From the NCBI RefSeq assembly GCF_020515695.1, contig NZ_JAIWJA010000002.1, positions 124,001 to 188,000 of the forward strand: a stretch of DNA of 64,000 bases, given 5' to 3'. Shown piece by piece: positions 32,105 through 42,311 of the stretch. The translations under genes and the position numbers were made by a program. How positions within the stretch are numbered: the first letter of the stretch is position 1; every line of letters starts with the position of its first letter. The notes beneath the pieces were generated by a model that was not told the origin of the DNA, ran no database searches, and saw only the letters and a program-made list of their open reading frames with translations. Source of the stretch: Pseudomonas sp. MWU16-30317. Lineage in GTDB: Bacteria > Pseudomonadota > Gammaproteobacteria > Pseudomonadales > Pseudomonadaceae.

Positions 32105-33667
32105 TCAGAACTGGAAGTAAAGGAACGGCGAGAAGCTCTGCGCCGAAAGTTTGAGGATCGAGGCTGCGAACATCAGCAGAATCAAAGCGCGCATCACATA
32201 GCGCGGCCAGTCGGCGACCCAGGCCGAGGCCTGTACGTCATGGCCGTGCGCATAGGCGGCGACCTGCGCCGGCTGATCGCCCGGTGTGGCGCGCAACAAG
32301 CCTGGCTGGGCAGTCGCCGGGCCGTTGGCCACGTCGCTGTCGGTGGCTTGCGCCTTGGGCGACTTGACCTGCAGTGGCTTGCGGTACAGATCGCGCAGGC
32401 CGAAAAACGCCAGCGTGATATAGGCGACCACCAAGGTGGCAACCTGCAAGCCGGTCAGGCTCGCCGCGTTGAGCTCGGACAGCTTCCAGTCGCCAAAGCT
32501 GAACATGGCGCCGTACATGCGGCCGGCCACGTGCAGGTTCTCGGAGCGGAAGATCACCCAGCCCATGATCACCAGCAAAAAGGTGAAGGCCCAGCGGATC
32601 GGATTCAGCGCCCGCGGCGTGGTGTTGATACCCAGTGCCCGCTCGATTGCCAGCCACACACCGTGCCAGGCACCCCAGACGATGTAAGTGATGTTGGCGC
32701 CGTGCCACAGACCGCCCAGCAGCATGGTCAGGATCAGGTTGCGGTAGGTCGCGAACGTGCCGCCACGGTTACCGCCCAGCGTGATGTACAGATAGTCGCG
32801 CAGCCAGGTCGACAGGCTGATGTGCCAACGCCGCCAGAACTCGGTGATCGACTGGCTGATGTACGGCTGCTTGAAGTTCTCCATGAACCGGAAGCCCATC
32901 ATCAGGCCCAGACCGATGGCCATGTCGCTGTAGCCGGAGAAGTCGAAGTACAACTGCGCGGTGTAGGCCAGCGCACCCAGCCAGGCGTCGCCGGTGGTCG
33001 GGTGGGTGAGGGCGAAGGAGTGGTCGGCGATCACCGCGATGGTGTCGGCGATGAATACCTTCTTGATAAAGCCCTGCATGAACCGCGTCGCGCCCTCGGA
33101 GAATTTGTCCAGGGTGTGCGTGCGGTTGTTGAACTGATCGGCCAGGTCCTTGAAGCGCAGCACGGGGCCGGCGATCAAGTGCGGGAAGATCGCCACGAAG
33201 GCGGCAAAATCGATGAGGTTGCGCGTGGCCGGGGTGTCACCGCGGTACACGTCGATGATGTAGCTGATCGACTCGAAGATGTAGAACGAGATACCGATCG
33301 GCAACAGCACATGAGTCAGGATGAACGGCTCCAGGCCGAACGAATGCATGATTGCGTTGATGCTCTCGACGCCGAAGTTGGCGTACTTGAAGTAGCCAAG
33401 GATGCACAGGTCGACGGCCACGCCCATCAGCAGATAGCGCTGGGCGGACTTGGTCCGTACCCCGGCAGCCCCTACGCGCAGGCCGATCCAGTAGTTCCAC
33501 AGCGTGACCCCTGCGAACAGGGCCAGGAAGTCCACCCGCCACCAGGCGTAGAACACGTAGCTGGCGACCAGCAGCAGCAGGTTTCGGTAGCGGTTGCCGC
33601 TCAAGTAGTACAGGCCCAGGAAGACCGGTAGAAACAGGAACAGGAACACGTTGGATGAGAACACCAT
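32105..33667 (-). CDS. algI: Alginate O-acetyltransferase AlgI (MBOAT)
   Basis: 520 residues with about 11-12 membrane helices, beginning MVFSSNVFLFLFLPVFLGLYYL. The MBOAT motif LLGGLWHGANITYIVWGAWHG contains the catalytic His, and WRRWHISLSTWLRDYLYI is also typical of the family. It moves acetyl groups across the inner membrane to AlgJ/AlgX. AAGGAGAGATCGGG precedes the ATG. The C-terminal loop (residues about 430-480) is variable. The 180-nt gap before this gene contains a REP pair. Confidence 0.95.
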   Translation of the reverse strand: MVFSSNVFLFLFLPVFLGLYYLSGNRYRNLLLLVASYVFYAWWRVDFLALFAGVTLWNYWIGLRVGAAGVRTKSAQRYLLMGVAVDLCILGYFKYANFGVESINAIMHSFGLEPFILTHVLLPIGISFYIFESISYIIDVYRGDTPATRNLIDFAAFVAIFPHLIAGPVLRFKDLADQFNNRTHTLDKFSEGATRFMQGFIKKVFIADTIAVIADHSFALTHPTTGDAWLGALAYTAQLYFDFSGYSDMAIGLGLMMGFRFMENFKQPYISQSITEFWRRWHISLSTWLRDYLYITLGGNRGGTFATYRNLILTMLLGGLWHGANITYIVWGAWHGVWLAIERALGINTTPRALNPIRWAFTFLLVIMGWVIFRSENLHVAGRMYGAMFSFGDWKLSELNAASLTGLQVATLVVAYITLAFFGLRDLYRKPLQVKSPKAQATDSDVANGPATAQPGLLRATPGDQPAQVAAYAHGHDVQASAWVADWPRYVMRALILLMFAASILKLSAQSFSPFLYFQF

Positions 33668-33721
33668 CCCGATCTCTCCTTTGTTGCGACTTGCAGTCAG
33701 GGGCAGCAGTCACAGGCCGCG

Positions 33722-33739
33722 CCCCCCCCCAACCCCCCC
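33722..33739. repeat. Poly-C tracts upstream of algI
   Basis: A run of nine C, two A, then seven C on the + strand, about 60 nt upstream of the algI start codon. It may be prone to slippage during replication or sequencing. Confidence 0.8.
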
Positions 33740-33774
33740 GCAGGAGGGTCCATGAAAATTCTTGTTCTACTGCG

Positions 33775-33830
33775 CTCCTGTGGGCGCGAGTCTTGCTCGC
33801 GAATTCGCGGGCAGAGCCCGCTCCCACAGG
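33775..33830. repeat. REP pair between algL and algI
   Basis: ctcctgtgggcgcgagtcttgctcgcgaa abuts ttcgcgggcagagcccgctcccacagg. The two REP palindromes are almost back to back inside the alginate operon, where a long hairpin could form in the mRNA between algL and algI. Confidence 0.85.
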
Positions 33831-33846
33831 GAATGCGTTTGCGGTA

Positions 33847-35016
33847 TCAGGAGCCAGCGTCGCCCGAGCCACCGCTGTCTTCGGCGCCGCCTTTGCCGCC
33901 CTTGTCATCCGCCGGATCGAACACGCGAGTCAAATCGCCGCCCAGACGGAAGGTCTTGTAGGGCTGGCCGACGTGACGGCGTTCGATGGTGTCCGGGGCG
34001 CAGGCGTACAGCGAGCAGTAGGGTTCAAGCCAGGCCCATTTGCTCTGCACCTTGATCTCGGTCATGTCCGGGCTCTCGCCGTTCTTGGACTGGAACTCGT
34101 TGGGGTCCTTGACACCATTGAGGATCACGTTGCCCAGGCGCTGCAGGGCGCCGTTGTTTTCCGGGCGCAGATCCACGCCATTGGCCTGAGCGAAGACGGC
34201 GATCATGGTCAGCGGCGCGACCGCGTAGGCGTGATACGCCAGGGCGCGTTGCTTGCGCTTCAGCTCGTTGGGCAGGAAGCCCTGAGCGTCGACCTGACTG
34301 GCACCCTCTTTGAATTCCTTGACCGACCAGTCGAACAGGTCGCGACGGTTGAGCACGATCGAGGTCGACATCACCGACCAAGCGGCCCAATAGGTGTGGT
34401 TGTTGTTCTTGTCCAACGGCAGGTTGTCCCAATCGCTGACGACCTGATCGGCCAGCCGCCCAAACCAGGCTTCGATCGGTTTGGTTTGCGCGTCCTTGCC
34501 TGCCAGTGGGTGGGTGTCGGCGAACTTCAGTTGCAGGTAGGCCGAGGACATGCTGCCCAGTGCCCATTTGCGCATCGACTTGCCGGTGTGGTTGAAGTCG
34601 GTGGACATCAGCGCGTTGGCGTTGGCCCAGGTGTCGAGCCAGCTCAGGGCGCAGTCCAGCTGCTCCGGCCGGCCATCACGCATATAGGCCATGACCACCT
34701 TGCTGGTGCCACGCTCCATGTTGGTGATGTCCTTGGTCGCATCGCGAAATGCGGCGTCGGAATCGGCATTGAACGTTGAACGATCCTTGCCCGAACCTTC
34801 GTACTTGCTGCGGAACTGCAAGCTTTCGGTGTAAGGCTTGGGCGGCGAATCGCAGCTGAAATTGCCCGGCTTGACCTTGGGTTTCTCGATGCCGCTGAGG
34901 TAGCCCTTGGGCGGTACCAGATCAGCGGCCTGCGCGGCCACTGCCGGGCCGAACAAGGCCAGTGTCAGCAGTGAGGGTGCGAGCCATTGGCGTGTTGCTG
35001 TTTTCAAAGTTTGCAT
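33847..35016 (-). CDS. algL: Alginate lyase AlgL
   Basis: 389 residues. The signal peptide ends [14 protein letters not shown]. The PL5 alpha/alpha barrel motif [13 protein letters not shown] holds the catalytic Asn and His, and [17 protein letters not shown] holds the later Arg and Tyr. It cleaves mannuronate-rich alginate in the periplasm and clears polymer that fails to be exported. The C-terminus carries an extra Gly/Ser/Asp-rich tail ([17 protein letters not shown]) after the normal end. Confidence 0.94.
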   Translation of the reverse strand: MQTLKTATRQWLAPSLLTLALFGPAVAAQAADLVPPKGYLSGIEKPKVKPGNFSCDSPPKPYTESLQFRSKYEGSGKDRSTFNADSDAAFRDATKDITNMERGTSKVVMAYMRDGRPEQLDCALSWLDTWANANALMSTDFNHTGKSMRKWALGSMSSAYLQLKFADTHPLAGKDAQTKPIEAWFGRLADQVVSDWDNLPLDKNNNHTYWAAWSVMSTSIVLNRRDLFDWSVKEFKEGASQVDAQGFLPNELKRKQRALAYHAYAVAPLTMIAVFAQANGVDLRPENNGALQRLGNVILNGVKDPNEFQSKNGESPDMTEIKVQSKWAWLEPYCSLYACAPDTIERRHVGQPYKTFRLGGDLTRVFDPADDKGGKGGAEDSGGSGDAGS

Positions 35017-35023
35017 AGGAACC

Positions 35024-36478
35024 TCATAGCCCGGCCTGAGCCTGTTGCGTTTTCACGCCGGGGAACACGTTGCGTTTGCATACTTTCGCTTCGACCTTCT
35101 GCGGTGCGGCGCCGGCTTCTTCCGGCCCCTGGATTTCCAGGGCCAGCATGTTCTGCTGCGGCCAGTCCTGGTCATCACGCATCTCGAAGGCAAAACGCCC
35201 GTCGGTATCGGATGTTGTCGGTTTTTCGATCTTCAGTTCCTCGTGGCGACCATTGAGGTACCAGAGGGTGGCCTTCAGGGTTTTCACCGAAGTGTCGGCA
35301 AATTTGATGTCGATCTGGTGGGCACCGTTGTGGACATCGATGATGCCGTTGCGACCGTTGACCAGCAGTTCGTTCTTGCCGGGCTTGAGCGTGATGCTTT
35401 CGCTCATCTGCGTCGGCTTGCCCTCACAACCGTTGTCCAGCAAGGCCATCATCTGGCGATAGATGGTTTCCTGATCCAGGCGATACAGCGGCGAGAATTC
35501 CCAGACCAGAATCTTCGGCGGCCGTTTCTGGAAATCTTCACTGCCCAGGTACTGCAGCATCGAGCCTTCCAGGCCACCGCCGGGGAAGGCCACGTTGAGC
35601 ACATCGGCACCGGTGTCCTGCTCCAGGAAGCCGGCGAAGTTGTAGTTCTTGCCGCTGTGGCTGGTCCCTACCAGGGTGATCTCGGGGTTGCCGGAATCAC
35701 CGAACAGATCGCCATCGGCTGCAGACCCTTTGGGCTCGGTGGAGAACTGGTCCATGTACTGGATCGCATAGCTGGAGCCGCACAATTGACCGGCCATATT
35801 GTGCAATGTTCCGGTCTTGCCCATGCGACCCGATATACGGGTCTCGAATTCCTTCTTGGGAATCGACGCGAAGGCCGGGATCTTCTTGATGCTCTCGGCC
35901 ACGATCTTGGCGGTGCGCTGGGCGCCGTAAGGGGTCCAGTGCTGATCACCGCGGAAGTAGAAGTCGTGGGCCTGTTGCTCGTTGGTCAACGGCGACAGGT
36001 CCGGCACGGTGTAGCCCATGGAGGCGAAGCGACCGAGCATGCCCTTGTAGTTCTTCAGCGCCGTGTCGTAGTCGAACTTGTCGCGATCGGCCGGGAACAT
36101 CTTGTTGCGATCCACCAGCCCGCGGGTCGGTTGATAGACGATCACCAGTTCTACGCCCTTGCTCTTGAAGGCGTCGTGCAATTCCTTGAGGCGGCGATAG
36201 CCTTCCGGCGAGGTGTCGAATTCGGTGCGCAGGTCTTCGACGGTACGGAACAGCCAATCGCCTTCGCCCTGGAACAGGGTGGTGAAGTTGCGCTGATAGC
36301 GGGTCACGTACTTGGAGGCATCATGGGCCTCAGGGCAAACATTGCAGCACGGCTCGGCGGTGAATACCGGTGCCGGTGTCGCGGGCGCAGCCTGGGTCCC
36401 GCCGGTGGCGGCCATAAGGCCAGCGGTCAGGGCCGAAAGGCTGAGCAGCTTGAGCGATATGAAAGATGGCGTTCGCAT
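35024..36478 (-). CDS. algX: Alginate biosynthesis protein AlgX
   Basis: 484 residues. A signal peptide is followed by [14 protein letters not shown] and an SGNH acetyltransferase domain with the catalytic DxH in [12 protein letters not shown] and Ser in [11 protein letters not shown]. The C-terminal part (about residues 350-470) is the carbohydrate-binding CBM module. AlgX is the terminal acetyltransferase in the periplasm and part of the export complex. GAGGAAAACAA precedes the ATG; algL begins 7 nt after the stop. Confidence 0.95.
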   Translation of the reverse strand: MRTPSFISLKLLSLSALTAGLMAATGGTQAAPATPAPVFTAEPCCNVCPEAHDASKYVTRYQRNFTTLFQGEGDWLFRTVEDLRTEFDTSPEGYRRLKELHDAFKSKGVELVIVYQPTRGLVDRNKMFPADRDKFDYDTALKNYKGMLGRFASMGYTVPDLSPLTNEQQAHDFYFRGDQHWTPYGAQRTAKIVAESIKKIPAFASIPKKEFETRISGRMGKTGTLHNMAGQLCGSSYAIQYMDQFSTEPKGSAADGDLFGDSGNPEITLVGTSHSGKNYNFAGFLEQDTGADVLNVAFPGGGLEGSMLQYLGSEDFQKRPPKILVWEFSPLYRLDQETIYRQMMALLDNGCEGKPTQMSESITLKPGKNELLVNGRNGIIDVHNGAHQIDIKFADTSVKTLKATLWYLNGRHEELKIEKPTTSDTDGRFAFEMRDDQDWPQQNMLALEIQGPEEAGAAPQKVEAKVCKRNVFPGVKTQQAQAGL

Positions 36479-36487
36479 TTGTTTTCC

Positions 36488-38128
36488 TCAGTCCTGCATT
36501 TCGGTCTGGCGTTCGACAGGGTCGATCAACACAGCTTTCTTCTGGCGCACCAGCATGTCGAGGATCTCGGCCTGTTTGTCACCCAGGATGCCGTTGAAGC
36601 TGATACCGCTCGATTTGCTCGGCGCCAGCATCGACACGCGATACAGCTCCAGGCTCAGGGGCGAGTCGATCGCCAGTGGGCCGGTGCCGTTGGCGGTCAG
36701 TTCGCCGCCTACCAGGATCAACGAGACTTGCGCATCGAACGGGTCGAGGGCGATGTCGCGGTCGGTATCGCTGAGGTCCTTGATGTGCCCATACACGCCG
36801 GTCAGGCCGTTGGCCATCGAGATGTTCTCGTACAGGCGGATGTTGGTGCTGTTGCGCACGCGGATACCGTGGCGCTGATTGCGGATCACTTTGTTGCCCC
36901 ACAGCAGGTTGTCACCGCTCTCGTAGAGAGTGATGCCGTCGGAGTGGTTGTTGTAGACCTCGTTGTAGGCCACCAGATTGCCGACGCTGTTGCGGTCCAG
37001 GACGATGCCCGAGAGGGTGTTGTCGTGGGTGCGGTTGTTGATGATGAAACTGTCGTTCACCTCCCGCGAAACGATGATTCCGTGCTTTTTGTGACTGCCG
37101 GAAACATCGTTGTCGGCAATGATCAAACGCTCGGAACGGTCGTGGGGGTCGATGCCGTAGATGATGTTGTCTTTGTAGGTGTTGCTCTTGACCACGAAGT
37201 CTTGGGTTTCATAGCAGTAGAAGCCGTACCACATGTCGCTGAAACTCGAACCGATGATCCAGCCGGTCGGCTCGCTGCGGCCCATCTGCGCTTTCATGTT
37301 GGGCGTGTACTGGGAAATGCTCACACCGTACGACTTGCTCTGGTTGTAGCCAAAGCTGGCCATGGTGGTGTTGACGATATAGGTCTCGGTGCCACCCCAG
37401 GACAGCAAGAACGGGCGAAATTCCTTGGGCGCGCGGAAGGTTGCCGGGCCGTTGTCCTTTTCACGCCAGCCGGTCACCTTGGTGTTGCTGGTGAACAGCT
37501 TGCCGTCGTTGATGATGAACGCGCCGCCCTCTTGCGAGAGGCGCAGTTCCTGGGTCTGCTTGTCGATTTCCAGGACCGCCTTGTTGCCGACGATGATCGG
37601 CAGCCGCGCCAGATAAACGCCTGGCGAAGTCTCGCTGAAATACTGCTTGGGGACGGTCTTGGTCAGGTCTTTGAGGTTCAGGTAGCCGTTGTCGATGAAG
37701 ATCGCCTGAGGGATGCCGTGCTGACGCGCGACCCACTCGGCCATCTTGTTGTTGCCGCCGATGAATTCCTTGAGCACGGTTTCCTGCATCATGCGCCGGA
37801 TGCTGACTTTGGCGTGGGGGCCTTTGCGCAGCGGCGCGACCTTGGCGTCGGCGGCCTCGGCGGTGTAGCCAGTGAGGTCCGGCAGCTTGGGCGCGGCCAT
37901 GTCGAGCGGCGCGGTGGGCGCCGACGACACGGTGTAGGTCTTGGCCTGGTGCAGCTCCTTGACCACGCCGGGCTTGCCAGCTGCCTGTGCGGTGTCCGCC
38001 GAGTTGGCGCCAGGCTTGGGCACCGGCGCCGGGCTGTTGGCCAGGGCGACGCTGCTGGCCAGCAGCAAGGCGCCGGTCAGCAACGACTCGCGCCAAGGCC
38101 AACGGCTGCTGAGGCTTGAATGATTCAT
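36488..38128 (-). CDS. algG: Mannuronan C5-epimerase AlgG
   Basis: 546 residues. The signal peptide ends SVALANSPAP. The right-handed beta-helix (about residues 200-520) is formed of repeated I/V-x-N-N turns, and the catalytic DPHD motif appears in IIYGIDPHDRSERL. It converts mannuronate to guluronate in the polymer and belongs to the periplasmic scaffold. An ATG nine codons upstream is possible, but the chosen start has a GGGAG about 11 nt before it and fits the usual length. Confidence 0.95.
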   Translation of the reverse strand: MNHSSLSSRWPWRESLLTGALLLASSVALANSPAPVPKPGANSADTAQAAGKPGVVKELHQAKTYTVSSAPTAPLDMAAPKLPDLTGYTAEAADAKVAPLRKGPHAKVSIRRMMQETVLKEFIGGNNKMAEWVARQHGIPQAIFIDNGYLNLKDLTKTVPKQYFSETSPGVYLARLPIIVGNKAVLEIDKQTQELRLSQEGGAFIINDGKLFTSNTKVTGWREKDNGPATFRAPKEFRPFLLSWGGTETYIVNTTMASFGYNQSKSYGVSISQYTPNMKAQMGRSEPTGWIIGSSFSDMWYGFYCYETQDFVVKSNTYKDNIIYGIDPHDRSERLIIADNDVSGSHKKHGIIVSREVNDSFIINNRTHDNTLSGIVLDRNSVGNLVAYNEVYNNHSDGITLYESGDNLLWGNKVIRNQRHGIRVRNSTNIRLYENISMANGLTGVYGHIKDLSDTDRDIALDPFDAQVSLILVGGELTANGTGPLAIDSPLSLELYRVSMLAPSKSSGISFNGILGDKQAEILDMLVRQKKAVLIDPVERQTEMQD

Positions 38129-38154
38129 TGCATGCACTCCCTTCGCGTTAGGCA

Positions 38155-39672
38155 TCAGAAGCGCCAGATCACATCGACAATGGCGCGGTGCATGTAGTTG
38201 TCGACGCCGCTGCCGTAGGCATCACCCGGCTTGAACAGACCTGCACGCAGACGAATCAGCGCCGAAGGCTCGTCGATCGACTGGCTCAAGGCAGCGGGCA
38301 GCAACCCTTGCTTGAAATACTTGGTCACGACCAGGTCGACTTCCTGACCCAGGTCCTTGCTGCCCGAGTTGAGCGGCAAGGTGTTGAAGCTGATGTCGTT
38401 GTTGTTATTGATGTCTTCCTGCACGGCGTTGATGTTGCTGCCGCCGATGCCGGAATTGCCGTCGACACGCCAGAATTTGTGGTAGATCAGCGAGGCGTCG
38501 TATTGATCCTCTTGCTGCCACGAAGCGAACACCGAGGCGACGCGGGTGTTGCCCATCTGCGCCTGGTAGGCCTCGCCGAAGCGGCTGATGCGCGAGCGGG
38601 TGCCGGTCCAGGTCGAGCGGTTGCTCTGCAGGCCGTTCTGTTCGTAGTTCTTGCTCGCCTGAGAATAGGCACCGCCGACTTGCCATTGCGGGTCGAGGCG
38701 CAGACGAATACCGAGGTCCGATCCCCAGCCGCTCAGGTCGCGATTGCTCTTGGGTGATGCGAGGGTGTGGCCACTGGCATCGGTCGTCAGGTTGTTAGCG
38801 TCATAGGCGGCACTGTTCAGGTCCTGAGAGCCGTCCATGAACGTCACGCTGCCCCAGTAGTTGACCTGGTTGAGGTTGCGGTAGTTGTAGGCGTCACTGT
38901 TGGCGTCAAGGCCGACCCAGCCGATTTTGCTGTTCACGCGCTTGTCGAGGTCGTCGACCACTTTGCCGGCATCGGCGAGCTTGCCGTCGTCCTTCACGTA
39001 GTGCGCGCGCACCCCGATCCATTGCCCTGGCATCCACTGGTAGTAAGCGTCGCCGAAGGCGTGCAGGCGTTGCTTGTCCTGTGCCGACAGTTGATCGTAG
39101 TCGGTGCGGTAGTCGCTGAAACGCTCGGCCACACCCAGATGGCTTTTGAGCAGGGTGGTGTCGAGGTTCCAGGTCAGCGCTTCGATGTTGTCATCGCGCC
39201 ACTGGCCGTCGTCATTGCGCAGGCGCTGGCGGCCGAACTTGGCGTTCTCGCCAGGGTAGGGGGTGAACAGCCCTTGATAGCTGACCCAGAACTCGCGCAT
39301 GGCGAAGTACGCGTCGTTGCCGTCGCGGGCCGAATTGTGGTTGATGCCGGAGGTGTTGACGCTTGGCGCGGTAGCGTTCTGTTCATCCAGCGGGTCGGTC
39401 TGGATGACGTCGCTGGCGGCGACTGCCTGACCCATCGCGTAGAACGCCCATTGGCCGCGTTCGAGGTAGGCCCAAGGGCGCAGGTCGATACCGACACCGT
39501 TGACGTCACCGCCCGAGCGCGTGCCCAGGTCGCGGTCGTCTTCGGACTGGCCGGTGGCTTTGACTTCGATGCCGAAATTCTGCGACGCGGTCAGCGCCGC
39601 GAGCGTAGGGCAAGACCACAAGGCGGCAAAGCCGAGACCGATCCCGGCCTTCATCCATTTATTGAGTTTCAT
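38155..39672 (-). CDS. algE: Alginate outer membrane export porin AlgE
   Basis: 505 residues. A signal peptide ending TLAALTAS is followed by an 18-strand beta-barrel with alternating polar/apolar strands, ending in the outer-membrane signature IVDVIWRF (C-terminal Phe). It carries alginate through the outer membrane, plugged and guided by AlgK. The start codon overlaps the algK stop by 4 nt. Confidence 0.94.
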   Translation of the reverse strand: MKLNKWMKAGIGLGFAALWSCPTLAALTASQNFGIEVKATGQSEDDRDLGTRSGGDVNGVGIDLRPWAYLERGQWAFYAMGQAVAASDVIQTDPLDEQNATAPSVNTSGINHNSARDGNDAYFAMREFWVSYQGLFTPYPGENAKFGRQRLRNDDGQWRDDNIEALTWNLDTTLLKSHLGVAERFSDYRTDYDQLSAQDKQRLHAFGDAYYQWMPGQWIGVRAHYVKDDGKLADAGKVVDDLDKRVNSKIGWVGLDANSDAYNYRNLNQVNYWGSVTFMDGSQDLNSAAYDANNLTTDASGHTLASPKSNRDLSGWGSDLGIRLRLDPQWQVGGAYSQASKNYEQNGLQSNRSTWTGTRSRISRFGEAYQAQMGNTRVASVFASWQQEDQYDASLIYHKFWRVDGNSGIGGSNINAVQEDINNNNDISFNTLPLNSGSKDLGQEVDLVVTKYFKQGLLPAALSQSIDEPSALIRLRAGLFKPGDAYGSGVDNYMHRAIVDVIWRF

Positions 39673-41096
39673 AGGGATTTGTCCTCACCGATGGGGTCTG
39701 CAGGCATTTCTTGTTGGGCCAGGGCGCTGTTGGCCTGGCTGATGCCACCGCGAGCCTTGAGTTCTTGCTGCATCAATTGCTGCGCCTGAGCCTTCTGGCC
39801 TGGCTGCAGTTCGGATTCGATCAGGGTGTTGAGATCGGTCACCGGCTGTTGCACATCCGGGCGCATTTTCGCCAGTTGCACGAATACGTAGGCGTTGACC
39901 AGATTGGGCTTGGTGCCGCGGCCGCCCGAATAGAGCTGCGCAAGGGCGAAGTCGGCGCTGTTCTGGCCACTGCGAGCGGCCTTGAGCAGTTCGTCCACGG
40001 CCTTTTGCGGCTCGGGCTTGCCGAGGTAGCCGCGGCGGTAGATCTGGCCCATGTAATAGTGCGCGCTGACCTGGGTGCCTGCGGCTTTTTGCAGATGATC
40101 AAGGGCTTTGTGGGCGTCGGGGATGACCACCTTGCCTTCGTAGTAGACCTTGCCCAGCAGCAGCTCGGCCCGCCCTGGGTCGGCGCTGTGGCCCTTGTCG
40201 ATGTAGTCCATCAACTTGTCGACGTCGCCCAGCTCGGGGAACTGGTACAGCAGTTGCGCGAGGCTGATGTAGGCCGCCGGATAGGTGTCGGTGACGCTTT
40301 CGAGCAGGGTTTGCGCAGTCTTCTCGTCGGTCTTGCCGAGGGTCGGATCGGACAGCACCCGGGCCACGCCGTCGATGCGCGCAGCCGAGGCGGTGCCGCC
40401 GTTGTAGGCCGACTGCAACTGCTTGACCAGTTCGGCCTGGCGATCGGCCTGGCCGCGTTTCTGGTAGACGGTGGCCAGTTCGACATAGCACACGTCGTTG
40501 GCGCTGAGGGCAGCCTTGCAGATGCGCTCGATGTCATCCAGGTGCTGATCGTAGGTACCTTTGGCGCGGTAGAGCATGACCTGGGCCAGGGGCGCATCCG
40601 GATAACCGGCGGCGAGCCATTGGTCGATCTGCTTCTGAGCGTCGATGTTCGGGAAGCTTTGCGGGTATTGCAGGTAGAGCGTGGCCAGCGGCAGCAAAGT
40701 GCCGGTCTCGCCGTTTTGCGCGGCCTTCTTCAACCAGCTCTCGGCTTCGTGCTGCTCGGCGACGGTGCTGCCCGGCTTGGCTGCCAGCAGGCGCCCCAAC
40801 CGTACCTGAGCACGGGGGGAGGTCTGGGCAGCGGCGCGGTAGATCGCTTCAGCCTTGCGCATGGCTTCTGGGTCACCGGTGTTGACCTGGATATCGGCCA
40901 GGCCGATTTGTGCATCGGCATAGCCCAGGTCGGCCAGTTGCTGGAAGTTCTGCTGCGCAAGTTCGGTGTCACCGTTCTGCAGCGCCTGATTGGCCAGGCG
41001 CTGGTCGGGAAGCCCGGCGCAACCGGCCAGGCTGATTGCAATGGCCAGGCCCAGTAGCGCGGGATGCGTCAGGGTTCTTCTCGTTGCCACAGGCAT
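39669..41096 (-). CDS. algK: Alginate biosynthesis TPR-like lipoprotein AlgK
   Basis: 475 residues from the ATG at 41096. A GTG two codons later has better spacing to AGGAG and is a real alternative. The lipobox is ISLAGC. Then come about nine Sel1/TPR-like repeats ([62 protein letters not shown]). AlgK is an outer membrane lipoprotein that localises AlgE. It ends in an overlap with algE. Confidence 0.94.
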   Translation of the reverse strand: MPVATRRTLTHPALLGLAIAISLAGCAGLPDQRLANQALQNGDTELAQQNFQQLADLGYADAQIGLADIQVNTGDPEAMRKAEAIYRAAAQTSPRAQVRLGRLLAAKPGSTVAEQHEAESWLKKAAQNGETGTLLPLATLYLQYPQSFPNIDAQKQIDQWLAAGYPDAPLAQVMLYRAKGTYDQHLDDIERICKAALSANDVCYVELATVYQKRGQADRQAELVKQLQSAYNGGTASAARIDGVARVLSDPTLGKTDEKTAQTLLESVTDTYPAAYISLAQLLYQFPELGDVDKLMDYIDKGHSADPGRAELLLGKVYYEGKVVIPDAHKALDHLQKAAGTQVSAHYYMGQIYRRGYLGKPEPQKAVDELLKAARSGQNSADFALAQLYSGGRGTKPNLVNAYVFVQLAKMRPDVQQPVTDLNTLIESELQPGQKAQAQQLMQQELKARGGISQANSALAQQEMPADPIGEDKSL

Positions 41097-41115
41097 TCTC
41101 CTTCGCACGCTCAAC

Positions 41116-42276
41116 TTAGAGGCCTTTGGCCGTGGCTTTGTCGATCAACCAGTTCATCGAGCCACGGTCGCTGTAGACCTCCACTGGACGACCGGCCAAG
41201 GCGCTGCTGATCGGCGCGTCGGGTTTGATCTGTACGCGCAGGTCGGAGGACAGGGCATCTGGCAACAGGTTGGTGCTGGAGACGATCTGACCTTCGCGGG
41301 TGGCGTCTTCGCCGGCGATCTGGAAGCTCACGCGGGTGCCAGGACGCACGTCGTTGATCTGGCGATAGGTGAAGCGCGCATCGATGTTGGCCTGGGCATC
41401 ACGCGGCAGCATCTTGTAGATGATGTCGCCCTTGCTGGCGAACTGACCATCCGGGACAAGTTGCTCGGCGACGATGCAGTCGCACGGCGAGGTCAGGGTG
41501 CCGGTCAGTTGCTTGCCGAACATTTCGGTGATTTTCGCCGGGGTCAGCTGGGCGTCGTCCAGGTGGTCCTTGAGCACGTCGAGCATGCTGGTGCTGAACG
41601 TCGCCAGTGGCGCGCCCTTGGCAGCCTGGGCATTGACGGCAACCAGGCTGTTGACTGTGCCGTCGCGCGGCATGGTGATGTTGCTCGACGGGATGGTCAC
41701 CACGCCCGATACCGCGTGGCTGACGAAGTACAGACCGTAAACCGATTTGGCCACGAAGCCGAAGGCGGCCAGGCCGACCACGAAGATACCGAGGCTGAAG
41801 GTCACCGCACGCAAGCGGCCGAGGGTCGACATGCCATGGTTGGTGCCGCCGCGCTTGCGCGCCTTGGTGAAGTTGTCGCGCTGCAGGGTCCCCAGCACGC
41901 CGCCCATGGTGACCAACTCGCCGCTCAGGTGCGAGGTGATCAGGTGGCGCAGGGTGGCGATGTCCTGTTGGTCGAGGTTCTGGAAGGCGCAGCCGGCGCG
42001 GCCGTCGCTGTCGAGCGAGCGCACCTGGAACTCGATGTCCATGCCCAGGCCGAGGTTGTCGATGACGAACATCATCCGGCCTCGGTACACCTCGCCCTGT
42101 GCCAGGGTTTTCTTGGTGACGATGCTGAAGCCACCAGCAGAAAGGTCCTCGACCTTGGCTTCGAAGGTTTCGCGATTCGGGCCGATGTAGCGCAGCTTGG
42201 CCGGGATTTTGACCCGAGCGTGCTGGCGCTGAGCTTCGGATTCATGGACAACATTGACGTTCACGGCTGTATTCAT
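41116..42276 (-). CDS. alg44: Alginate polymerase c-di-GMP receptor Alg44
   Basis: 386 residues. The N-terminal PilZ domain has R17-Q-H-A-R21 and D44-L-S-A-G-G, the residues used for cyclic-di-GMP binding in P. aeruginosa Alg44 at the same numbering. One membrane helix (about 145-175) follows, then a periplasmic HlyD-like domain (SSNITMPRDGTVNSLVAV, and ADQ-type hairpin). It activates the Alg8 polymerase when c-di-GMP is high. Confidence 0.95.
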   Translation of the reverse strand: MNTAVNVNVVHESEAQRQHARVKIPAKLRYIGPNRETFEAKVEDLSAGGFSIVTKKTLAQGEVYRGRMMFVIDNLGLGMDIEFQVRSLDSDGRAGCAFQNLDQQDIATLRHLITSHLSGELVTMGGVLGTLQRDNFTKARKRGGTNHGMSTLGRLRAVTFSLGIFVVGLAAFGFVAKSVYGLYFVSHAVSGVVTIPSSNITMPRDGTVNSLVAVNAQAAKGAPLATFSTSMLDVLKDHLDDAQLTPAKITEMFGKQLTGTLTSPCDCIVAEQLVPDGQFASKGDIIYKMLPRDAQANIDARFTYRQINDVRPGTRVSFQIAGEDATREGQIVSSTNLLPDALSSDLRVQIKPDAPISSALAGRPVEVYSDRGSMNWLIDKATAKGL

Positions 42277-42311
42277 GGCGATTATTCCTACTTAATCCAT
42301 TGGGTTCCGGC

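Noticed and set aside
35045..38119. A 1024-codon open frame on the + strand
   Set aside because: It runs antisense across algX and algG, both of which are clear by motif. High GC with strong codon bias leaves the opposite strand open; there is no domain or ribosome site.
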